Source of the DNA: Buddleja alternifolia | Taxonomy: Eukaryota > Streptophyta > Magnoliopsida > Lamiales > Scrophulariaceae | Direction: 5' to 3' | Length of the DNA stretch: 64,000 nucleotides | NCBI GenBank assembly: GCA_019426215.1 | Contig: CM033401.1 | Location: 20,341,134 to 20,405,133 of the forward strand | Shown: one piece after another, positions 22,857-31,867 of the stretch | Numbering within the stretch: the stretch's first letter is position 1 | Layout of the letters: every line of letters starts with the position of its first letter | Translations under genes and position numbers: made by a program | The notes under the pieces: generated by a model | Databases searched by the model: none | What the model saw: the letters and a program-made list of their open reading frames with translations, nothing else | What the model was told of the DNA's origin: nothing

Positions 22857-23889
22857 CTTTGGTTATCACAGTGGATTGGGGTAGGACCTAGGATTGTTGC
22901 ATAATCTCTAAGTTGTTGCCTCATCCAAAGGATTTGTGCACATCAGCTCCCAGCGGCTACGTACTCTGCTTCAGCGGTAGACGTCGCTATGGATTGTTGT
23001 TTCTTACTATGCCACAAAATTAGTCTATCACCTTGAAATTGACATGTACCACTAGTGCTTTTTCTATCTTTTTTGCATCCTGCAAAATCTGCGTCTGAAT
23101 AACCAATTAGTTCAAAAGGAGAGTCCCTTAGATACCATAATCCCACATTTTGTGTGCCTTTTAGGTATTTAAGGATTCTCTTGGTAGCATTTAAATGTGA
23201 TTCTCTTGGATCAGCTTGAAAGCGTGCACACATGCATACTGAAAACATAATATCGGGTCTACTAGCGGTAAGATAAAGAAGTGATCCAATGATACCTCTA
23301 TAGTTAGTGATATCAATTTTCTTTCCACTTTCATATTTATCTAACTTAAGCGTTTGGCTCATTGGAATTTTGAAGATGATGCATTTTCCATACCAAATTT
23401 CTTAATCATATCACGTGTGTATTTAGCTTGGTTTATAAATATACCATTAGGAAGTTGTTTAACTTGTAATCCTAAGAAGAAAGTTAATTCACCCATCATG
23501 CTCATTTCAAATTGATCTTGCATCATTTTCAAAAATTTCTCACACAATCGCTTATTAGTAGAACCAAATATAATATCATCAACATAGATTTGGACTAAGA
23601 GAATATCTTCATTATGGGTAATTTTAAATAACATTGTATCAACGCTGCCTTTTGAAAAGCCTTTACCTATAAGGAAGATAGAGATAGTGTCATACCATGC
23701 TCTTGGTGCTTGTTTAAGGCCATAGAGTGCCTTATCCAATTTGTAGACCATACTTTTGCCATGGTTGTTGATGAATCCTAGAGGTTGCTCCACATAGACT
23801 TCTTCTTGGAGTTTACCATTCAGGAATGCACTCTTCACGTCCATTTGGTATACTGTGAATTTGTTGAATGCGGAAAATGCTAGGAACAT
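22857..23889 (-). pseudogene. copia reverse transcriptase core and RNase H (element C)
   Basis: The upper frame (23359-23889) has [37 protein letters not shown] and VQIYVDDIIFGSTN, with the catalytic Asp pair. The lower frame (22943-23362) gives the connection (ASRPDIMFSV) and RNase H with YSDADFAGCKKDRKSTSGT and ATSTAEAEYVAAGS. The two frames overlap by four bases, so one small frameshift near 23360 separates them. RNase H ends at HCDNQS (about 22857-22870) by deletion, losing the DNQSAL...ADIFTK part. The last 40 residues of the open frame beyond are LTR and gypsy sequence, not part of the enzyme. Confidence 0.9.
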
Positions 23890-23925
23890 CCTAATCGCTT
23901 CAAGACGGGCTACTGGGGTATACGT

Positions 23926-25104
23926 TTAATCAAAATCAATACCTTCTTCTTGACAATAACCCTGAGCGACTAATCTGGATTTGTTTCTTATAACAATGCC
24001 ATCTTCATCCATCTTGTTCCTAAAAACCCATCTAGTTCCAATAACTCCTTGGTGAGTTGGTCTTGGTACTAGCGTCCAAACTTTGCTTCTCTCAAATTGG
24101 TTATGCTCTTCTTGCATCGCTTCTACCCAACTTGAATCACTGAGCGCTTCATCCACTTTCTTTGGTTCCATTTGAGATAGAAAACTTGCGAACATGGCCT
24201 CATTGATTGTAGCAGACCTAGTCCTAACAGGTGCTTCAATATCTCCAATTACTAACTCTGGTGGATGGTCTCTAAGCCATTTACGATCTGGGTGGAACGG
24301 GTTGAGGGATTCTTGATTGTCAGTTGCTTGACCCTCATTTGCCTCTGGTGCGGTCGCTGCATCATTCACAATTCCAATTTTCTCTTGATGATCATTCTTT
24401 TCATGATCATCAGTGATTGTGATATTATCCTTATTAGTAACCTCACGAGTAACCTTAAGAATAGGCACAAAGATCTCATCATCCTCATCATCATTACTAT
24501 CATCACAAAGATTGATTTGTGACGCTTGTTGGGCAAGATCTTCAATTCCTACATCATCAGGATTAACCTTACTCGGTTCTTGGTTAACATCATCAAACAC
24601 AATATGAGTGGACTCTTCAACCTTCGATTTGATCTTATTTAGGATGCGAAAACTCTTTCCGTTCTTGGCATAGCCTAGAAAGATTCCCTCATCCGCTTTA
24701 GGATAAAATGTCTTTAGGCTGTGGGATCCATTGTTATGAATGAAACATTTTGAACCAAATACATGAAGATATGAAACGTTAGGCTTACGTCCCTTCCACA
24801 ACTCATATGGAGTCTTCTCATGTTGCTTGTTGATCATACACCGGTTCTGAGTGTAGCAAGCGGTATTGATAGCTTCGGCCCAAAACCTTTGAGGTAGCTT
24901 AGACTCTGCAAGCATCGTCCTGGCAGCTTCTTTAAGCGTTCTGTTCCGTCGCTCGGTGACTCCATTCTGTTGAGGTGTTCTAGGAGCAGAATACTCATGA
25001 AGTATTCCAAAATCTATACAAAACTTCTGAACAAATTGTTTAGTAAATTTAGTTTCTCTATCGCTTCTGATTCTCGTCACTTTTAAATCTTTATAAGTTT
25101 GCAA
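23926..25104 (-). CDS. copia integrase C-terminal half, linker and start of reverse transcriptase (element C)
   Basis: A single 392-residue frame. It opens inside integrase with TRIRSDRETKF (second catalytic Asp; the usual Gly after Arg is Glu), then APRTPQQNGVTERRNRTL with the catalytic Glu kept, and KTPYELWKGRKP/VFGSKCFIHNN. The acidic linker (about residues 190-280) follows, then [30 protein letters not shown] and [15 protein letters not shown] of reverse transcriptase. It stops at 23926, where the homologous sequence continues [14 protein letters not shown], so a stop separates it from the catalytic core. The retroelement acts in the nucleus (integrase) and particle (reverse transcriptase). 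Confidence 0.88.
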   Translation of the reverse strand: MQTYKDLKVTRIRSDRETKFTKQFVQKFCIDFGILHEYSAPRTPQQNGVTERRNRTLKEAARTMLAESKLPQRFWAEAINTACYTQNRCMINKQHEKTPYELWKGRKPNVSYLHVFGSKCFIHNNGSHSLKTFYPKADEGIFLGYAKNGKSFRILNKIKSKVEESTHIVFDDVNQEPSKVNPDDVGIEDLAQQASQINLCDDSNDDEDDEIFVPILKVTREVTNKDNITITDDHEKNDHQEKIGIVNDAATAPEANEGQATDNQESLNPFHPDRKWLRDHPPELVIGDIEAPVRTRSATINEAMFASFLSQMEPKKVDEALSDSSWVEAMQEEHNQFERSKVWTLVPRPTHQGVIGTRWVFRNKMDEDGIVIRNKSRLVAQGYCQEEGIDFD

Positions 25105-25460
25105 TTGACAAATAAGCGATGTGAGCTTGATACTAGTTTAATCTTTGGTCGCTAGGAATTCTACCCATGTATAGTAAGAGAAATCATCAACCATTACTAG
25201 CGAGTACTTTTTACCACTAACGCTCATGATTTGAATAGGACCAAACAATCTAGATGCAACAGTTCAAGAACTCTAGAAGTAGATAGGCATGGTTTCTTCT
25301 TAAAAGATGATTCGACTTGTTTACCCATTTGACATTCATCACATAAGCGATTCTTTTGAAAGGAACCCTTAGGTAATCCCTCCACAAGATTTAGTGATAT
25401 TAACTGAGAGATTGCCTTAAAGTTGACTTTTAGCAACAAAGCATGTGGGGTTGTTATCAA
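25105..25460 (-). pseudogene. pre-integrase and integrase N-terminus (element C)
   Basis: The frame 25224-25460 contains KVNFKAISQLISLNLVEGLP and LCDECQMGKQVESSF, the Cys half of the HHCC zinc-binding region, followed by LELLHLD, where the first catalytic Asp lies. Compared with element E, the LGWLWHRKMNH part is missing, so a deletion near 25430 removed the His half. A stop after LHLDC... and another near 25138 (TKD-stop-TS) break the link to the rest of integrase. Confidence 0.8.
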
Positions 25461-25872
25461 TTGTAGAATCCCAATCTACTAAATAAACATTATTTGTTCT
25501 TTTTCCTCTTAATTTAGTAGACTTAGTCTTAGCGTCGTTAACATAGCAAAAGTCGCTTGAAAATTTTACTTCAAAGCCTTTATCACAAAATTGACTAATG
25601 CTTAACAAATTATGCTTAAGATTCACAACATAATATACATCACTGATCATGATGTTCCCCCTATGCATGATACCTATACCTTTGGTTTTACCTTTGGAGT
25701 TATCACCGAATATAACTTGAGGACCGTTGGTTACACGATAATTGACCAAGAGATCCTTTGATCCAGTCATATGCCTTGATGACCCACTATCGAAGTACCA
25801 AACAGAAGTATCGGTGTTGGCTCTAGGTACCTCTGGTAGCGAGTCATCAGACGCTTTATCATCTCTTGCCAT
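25417..25872 (-). pseudogene. aspartic protease (element C)
   Basis: The 151-residue frame has VWYFDSGSSRHMTGSKDLLV (Asp-Ser-Gly intact), VIFGDNSKGKTKGIG and the LLSISQFCDKGFEVKF motif, as in E and F. It begins MARDDKASDDSLPEVPRAN. In E those first residues (MARDDEASDNSL) belong to the end of the zinc-knuckle part of gag, separated from protease by some 900 bp of basic gag tail. That tail is absent here, so protease is fused directly to the gag knuckle region. Confidence 0.85.
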
Positions 25873-25875
25873 AAG

Positions 25876-27096
25876 TCAAATCAACACTGAGTCGCTTGTT
25901 GGTTCATCATCACTACTTTCATCTGATGATTCCAAATCCTCTTCAGGTGCGGAGAATGGTTCAAATTCCGCTAGCAAACCTTGTTGACGAAGGTTGCTCC
26001 TGAATTGGTTTCTATCCGAATAGTCTTTCCTTGTGGGCTTAGACACATTTGGATAAGGGCAATTTACCTGGTAGTGCCCTGGTTTCTTGCATTTATAACA
26101 TAAATTAGTTTTTATTTTCTGTTCAGTAGTTAATCGCTTAGAAATGACTGACACTGAGGGATTCTGAGTAGGAGTTGTAGGCGCTTGGTAAGGAACTGGC
26201 GCTATTGATTGGGGTGCTGAGTACACTGGCGCTTGATATGAGTCGCTGGTGCAGGGAGAAGAGTTTGAAATGAAGTTTGTCCAATAGGATTTCTCTTTTC
26301 ATATCTTAGAAATTTTTTGAATTTCTTGACCAATAAAGCCATTTTTTTCCTCATTGGATTCTGTTGATTTCTCCTCACTAATCGCTTTACCCTTGCTTTT
26401 GGTGGTAGCGATTAATGCTCCTGATTCAATCGCTGAAGTCGATGTGTCACTGACTTCACCCAATTCAAATTCAAATGCCTTTAATTCTGAGAATACATGT
26501 TCTGGAGTAAGGGTCTCCAATGTCTGAGATTCTCTCATAGCAACAGTCTTAATCAAATACTTGCTCGGAAGACTTCTAAAAATCTTATTGACCATTTCCT
26601 TATTGGTCAATTCTTTATCCAATGACGCTAACTTTGTAATGAGCATAGTAATCCTTGGTTCCAGTTGTTCTAGCGTCTCGTTGGATTGCATCTTGAAAAG
26701 TTCAAATCTTTGCATGGCTATGGAGAGCTTATTCTCCTTTATCTGTGCTGAACCTTCACACACTATAGCCAACTTATCCCATATTTCTTTAGAAGTTTTA
26801 CATTGCTTGATCTTGTTGAATAATGCATCATTGTCTCCCAACGCTGAGTAAAGTGCACTTCGTCCAACATTATCTAGATTTGCTCTTTTTCGATCATCAG
26901 GCATCCATTCTAACTTAGGTTTCTCGACATATCCATCTGGAGTGGCTTCATCAGCTCCAGGTGCTCGAGTTATCACTTTCATGATCTTAATGGGGCCATC
27001 TAAAATTACATCACACATTTCATTATCGCAAGACCATAAATACACGAATGCTCTAGGTTTCCAAGAATCATAGTTTGACTCTACCAACTTAGGCAT
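25876..27096 (-). pseudogene. copia gag (element C), long SIRE-type, split by one frame change
   Basis: The first frame (26299-27096, 265 residues) has MPKLVESNYDSWKPRAFVYL, ANLDNVGRSALYSALGDND, TSKEIWDKLAIVCEGSAQIKENKLSIAMQRFELF and RSLPSKYLIKTVAMRESQTL, a full capsid part of SIRE/Maximus type. The second frame (25876-26226) continues with the Pro/Gln-rich linker and zinc knuckle CYKCKKPGHYQVNCPYP (complete CCHC). A frame change near 26300 separates them. In E the start is extended by MAFNK. Here that codon is changed and the next in-frame ATG is used. Confidence 0.87.
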
Positions 27097-27214
27097 GTTG
27101 TTAAAATCCTTAATGAGATGTTTTGAGAAAGAGGGTTTTAAAACGACTAAGTTTTAGAAAGATGGATCTAAAAAAGTAGTTACGCTCGGAAACTCTTAGG
27201 TTTCTACTTCAACC

Positions 27215-27226
27215 GCTCTGATACCA
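27215..27226 (-). promoter_or_regulatory. primer binding site of element C
   Basis: The minus strand reads TGGTATCAGAGC, two bases inside the LTR end. It is an exact match to the initiator methionine tRNA 3' end complement, as in E. Confidence 0.9.
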
Positions 27227-27228
27227 CT

Positions 27229-28014
27229 TGGTGGTGCCAAGTGGCATACGAAAGGGTCTAGAAGGGGGGGAGGGTGTTGAATAGACCCTGAAGTCTTTTT
27301 CGACTTCAAAAATTCGTATCACTTTTAAAGATTAGAACGTTTAGAAAGCTGAGCGCTTGGGTCGGACGCTTCAGTAAAGATAACTTAGACTTAGTGATTT
27401 CAGTAATTTACCAAAGTAGGGTAACGCTTAGATCGCTTAATCAGGGTTAGCACAACGGAAATGATTTTAAAGCTTTAGCGTTCGTTTTGGTTAAATAGTC
27501 GCTTAGCAGATTGACTTATCTTTTTCAGAATAGATAAAATAATGTAAAACAAGACAATAATAAAAGTAAATGACACAAGATATATAAGGTTCACTAGGTG
27601 ATGTAATCCCAGCTACGTCCTTCTTCTCATTTTTCACTTGGAGGGAATTTACTAAGATGATTATCAAAGAATCACACAGAATCTTCTACAAGATAGTAAA
27701 TAGGTGAAAATGATCTCGGGCTCCTTGATCAGACAGATGTCAGCACCAATGAAGATCTTCTTCTACAAACTTCTCTCACTCAGAAATACTGCCTGTTTCA
27801 ACAACTTTCTCACTTAGATGAAAGGTTGAGGGTTTTATCACAAGGGTTTGTTTGTTTTTGGAAAGATCAAACAACTTGGAATATCTCAGTAAGAGTTTAG
27901 ATTTCTTATTTGGAAGATGTTTGGGATATTTTTGACTGTATGGAATGTATGTAAAAATCTTGAAAGATTTTGGCTATGAAGTTTCTAAGATTTTTCTTCA
28001 GCAAATTTTTTCTT
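27229..28014 (-). repeat. partial 5' LTR of element C (786 bp)
   Basis: On the minus strand it ends ...CACTTGGCACCACCA just before the primer site and matches the corresponding half of the LTR at 59889-62516 (for example TTTGGCTATGAAGTTTCTAAG near 27968). Homology stops near 28014, where the plus-strand reverse transcriptase of D begins. The outer half of the LTR is missing. Confidence 0.85.
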
Positions 28015-29668
28015 GTCAGATAGATTATGGCTGCGGAATCATCCACCTGAGCAGATTATTGGAGATATTGAAGCGTCTGTTAGGACTAGAGCCGCTATAT
28101 TTAATGAGGCCATGTTTGGAAGCTTTCTATCTCAAATGGAACCTAAGAAAGTGGATGAAGCGCTAAGCGATCCAAGTTGGATTGAAGCCATGCAAGAAGA
28201 GCTAAATCAATTCGAAAGAAATAAGGTTTGGACGCTAGTACCAAGGCCAACTCACCAAGGAGTTATTGGGACTAGATCGGTTTATAGAAACAAAATGGAT
28301 GAGAATGGCATTGTGATAAGAAACAAGGCCAGACTTGTAGCTTAAGGATATTGCCAAGAGGAGGGTATTGACTTTGATGAGACATACGCTCCTGTCGCCC
28401 GTCTTGAAGCGATCCGCATGTTTCTAGCGTTTGCAGCGTTCAACAAGTTCGTGGTATATCAAATGAACATGAAGAGTGCCTTCCTGAATGGTAAACTCCA
28501 AGAAAAAGTGTACGTGGAGCAACCACCAGGATTCATCAACAACCATGGTAAGCGCATGGTTTACAAGCTAGACAAAGCACTTTATGAGCTTAAGCAAGCA
28601 CCCGGAGCATGGTATAACACTCTCTCTATCTTCCTTATTGGTAAAGGCTTTTCAAAAGGCAGCGTTGATACAACGTTATTTAAAATTACCAGCGACGAAG
28701 ATACTCTCTTAGTCCAAATTTATGTTGATGATATTATATTTGGTTCTACTAATAAGCGTCTGTGTGAGAAATTTTCGAAAATGATGCAAGAATAATTTGA
28801 AATGAGCATGATGGGTGAATTAACTTTATTCTTAGGATTACAAGTTCAACAACTCCCTAATGGCATATTTATAAACCAAGCTAAATGTACACGTGATATG
28901 CTTAAGAAATTTGGTATGGAAAATGCGTCATCTTTAAAAATTCCAATGAGCCAAACGCTTAAGTTAGATAAAGATGAAAGTGGGAAGAAGGTAGATATCA
29001 CTAATTATAGAGGTATCATTGGATCACTACTTTATCTTACTGCTAGTAGACCCGCTATTATGTTTTCGGTATGCATGTGTGCACATTTTTAAGCTGATCC
29101 AAAAGAATCACACTTAATTGCTGCCAAGAAGATCCTTAAATACCTAAAAGGCACACAACATGTGGGCTTATGGTATCCAAGGGACTCTCCTTTTGAACTA
29201 ATTGGTTACCCAGATGCAGATTTTGCAGGTTGCAAAATAGATCGTAAGAGTATTAGTGGTACATGTCAATTTCTAGGTGATAGGTTAGTTTCATGGCATA
29301 GTAAGAAACAACAATCCATAGCTACCTCGACAGCCAAAGCTGAGTGTGTAGCTGCAGGAAGTTGTTGTGCACAAGTGTTATGGATGAGGCAACAACATAG
29401 AGATTATGGAATAATCCTAGGTCCAACCCCTATTCATTGTGATAACCAAAGCGCCCTAACCATGACTCAAAACCCTGTTCTTCATTCTAGAACCAAACAT
29501 ATTGACATTAGATACCATTTTCTTCGTGACCATGTTCAAAAGAAAGTTATCTCCATGCATTTTATTGGAACTGACAAACAACTAGCAGATATCTTTACCA
29601 AAACGCTGAATGAACCACGTTTTCTCACTTTGCGAAGTGAATTAGGTATGATCGATTTAAATGCTTAA
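28015..29668 (+). pseudogene. copia reverse transcriptase and RNase H (element D), three stops
   Basis: Begins at the linker end (DIEASVRTRA, WIEAMQEELNQFERNK), then reverse transcriptase with YQMNMKSAFLNGKLQ, ELKQAPGAWYN and VQIYVDDIIFGSTN (Asp pair kept). RNase H follows with YPDADFAGCKIDRKS, HCDNQSALTMTQNPVLHSRTKHI and ADIFTKTLNE, ending in MIDLNA as in E. In-frame stops occur at 28343 (VA-stop-GYCQ), 28793 (MMQE-stop) and 29090 (AHF-stop-AD). The first and last are CAA to TAA. Asp of the consensus MDVKSAF is Asn here. Otherwise the frame is kept to the end. Confidence 0.9.
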
Positions 29669-30519
29669 TCATTATGCATCATATTTTATTAGACATATAA
29701 CTTAGGGAGAATCCACCTCATTTATGTCAAATGTTTTTAAGTTGTTACAAGTTAACTAATTTAGGGAGAACCTTAAAAGTATACTTGAAACAAATATGCA
29801 AGCGTCATTGATCAAAAATTTTCATATGCATGATCATCAATGCTCAGCATTATTTATGCATAAATTATTGGACGCTCAAACATAAAAAGACTTTTAATCC
29901 CAAGCGTCTAATTCTCCAAAAAGGTCAAAAAGATGTTATATCATTAAGAGGTATACGTGTTAAGCGTTGAACCAATTCCATTCAACACTTTAACATTAAA
30001 CTTTTTATAAAATTCATGCATAAATTTTACACACTTCTTGAGAAAGTAGATAGACTCAATAGTCTATATTGTACTCTATCTGCACATATCTATCACATCA
30101 AACTGACGGGTAATCAAAAACTTTTCAAAATGACAGTTCAGAAAGAGCACGTGTCTGTGAACGTGTCAATATATCACCAGGCGCGTGTCCTACACTCTGA
30201 AAATCCCAAATATTTTAAAATTCTTTTAACTCGGATGCCAAAATTTTATATACGGCAGCTACCTCATGTAACTTCTCTCTTTTACCCAAAATTCGCGTCC
30301 GTATTTAAATTTATGGCTGAGATTAAAATCACATTACACGTGTCTAAATCTTGAAGAGATGAGAGTATACAATTTTCAAAAATCCTTTACTGTATCATTT
30401 CAAATACTTTTTGCATACGAATTATTCACCATTACTCAAAAACTTTCAGCAAATTTTTACCTTCTCTCTCTCTCAAAGCAAAAGAAATTCTCAGTTCATT
30501 TTTCTTGATTTAATCTCCA
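29669..30519 (+). promoter_or_regulatory. pol-ORF2 spacer (element D)
   Basis: It has no reading frame of note. It contains several ACGTG words (GCACGTGTC near 30150, ACACGTGTC near 30337), an AT box GTATTTAAAT near 30300, and a CT-rich leader (30465-30478) before the ORF2 start. The same order is found before ORF2 of E. Whether this is an internal promoter or a splice acceptor region is inference. Confidence 0.5.
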
Positions 30520-31867
30520 ATGGCACCCAAGAAAGCTACATCTTCTTCTGCCGAGGCCGTCGTCAAGGTCACTGAGGGCCTTATTGTTGATTGGAAGTTC
30601 TTGTACGAACAGCCCCAAATAAACTTGCATGATATGATGGATATGGTTACCGCGGCTGGGCTCAAGAATTTCTTGACCAAGTATTCATACTACTTTCTGA
30701 CGGAGGTTGACAATTTCTGGAGGACAGCAAAATTATCCGAGGACAGAAAGTTTATTTCTTGCCTGATCTCCTTATCCAAGAAAGATCCAGCGAAGGAATT
30801 CGTGCTGTCTGCTGACTCTATTGCCCAGAATTTCAGTCTTTCCAATGTGGGTGACACACTGGATAGTATCATTCTGGCACAAATCAAAGAAGCCTGGACG
30901 GTTATGCGGGCTTATGATGGTATACCCTACACCCAGCACTTCGAAAAAAAGATCTGGTATCTCAGTACCGGTTAATGGCTGATTTCTGTAGTAAGATTGT
31001 TGAATGCAGAGTGGGAACATTTGACAAGGTCAACCCAACCCAATTCCAGATGATGACTGCTATACTTATCTCCATCAAGATCAACTGGAGTGAGTATAGT
31101 TTCGGGAGATTTAGGGATTGTCTGACTACTCCAAACAAACCCTATGGAATCATCTTGAGTGACCTCCTGTACAGATTAGGATGTGTCTACTCTTCTAGTC
31201 TTCCCTTGAATAAGACCAAGTTTCTGGGAAAAAGGATTTTAACCAACCTTTTCAACCCTCCCAAAGTTGGTGGTGTTGCTAAACCACTCTCTGAGCGTCA
31301 GATTGTACGTGAAACGTCTGATAAAGAGGCGGAGCATCCAATTGAAACGGAAGTCGTGAAGCGTCCAACTGCTACAAAGAAGAGGGCTCCCAGAACTCCT
31401 GCTCCTCAGAAAGATGATGAGGATGCCCAAGACAAGTTACCTTTAAAGCGGAGGAAGCTGGAAGGGATCATTAAACAGATAGAGTTTGATGAGCCAGCTG
31501 CTGCTCCTCGCGCTCAAGCGCCTAAACTCGTTGAAGGAGTCAACGTGAGAAAGATTTTCAAGCGTTCCAGGAAAAGCAAGCATCGAGTTGCCCCTGTTCC
31601 TGAAGAGCCTGAGATAGTTGAGCCAAGCGCTCAAGTTTCTGCTGTTGAGATAAGCTCTCATGGTAATTTTATTTCTTCCCACAACGTTTCTTTTCCTACA
31701 TCTGTAGAAGATCCTGCTCTTATAGAGGATATTTCTCGTGCTACAGCTTTAGTTCCAGTTGCTGTTGAAGCACTGTCAGACATCCACCTGGATGTAGATC
31801 TAGAAGCAGTGGTGGCAATTGCAAAGGATGTTGCAACAAGCGTTGCATTAGATTCCGAGGAACCTAC
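30520..31867 (+). pseudogene. S-family ORF2, N-terminal part (element D)
   Basis: Starts MAPKKATSSSAEAVV, as E's ORF2 starts MAPKASKSTKSS, and in the same place 0.85 kb after pol. Shared motifs with E include INW/VDWxxLY, LADFCSKIV versus LADICSKMI, and a KPYGIILSDLL versus KPYGIVLSRIL block (about residue 200). This domain resembles plant 'putative plant transposon protein'/envelope-like frames found after pol in SIRE-type elements; I have no search to confirm. A basic, Lys/Arg-rich stretch (KKRAPRTP, LKRRKLE) follows. One frame change near 30965 splits the frame. I see no signal peptide or membrane segment. Its function is unknown. Confidence 0.75.

Larger units (their letters stand above)
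22830..28014 (-). mobile_element. SIRE/Maximus-like copia element C, 3' end deleted, 5' LTR truncated
   Basis: Minus-strand order: partial 5' LTR (28014-27229), primer site, gag, protease, pre-integrase, integrase, reverse transcriptase and most of RNase H. Then RNase H jumps at 22857 to the last 27 bp of an LTR, so the RNase H tail, ORF2 and nearly all of the 3' LTR are deleted. On the other side the 5' LTR stops after about 786 bp, at a junction with element D. The gag reads LVESNYDSW and ENKLSIAMQRFE, as in SIRE-type elements. It is the most intact pol of the S family here (long frames), but it is defective at both ends. Confidence 0.88.

Noticed and set aside
22478..22924. A single 148-residue frame taken as one protein
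   Set aside because: It is a chimera of RNase H end (C), LTR end, gypsy protease piece and solo-LTR sequence; only a chance open frame.
24265..24607. Hydrophobic plus-strand frames (isoleucine/leucine-rich) opposite the pol linker of C, also at 56219-56434 and 56800-57042
   Set aside because: Complement of the acidic Asp/Asn-rich pol linker, which reads as Ile/Leu-rich; a shadow of the real minus-strand gene in each S copy.
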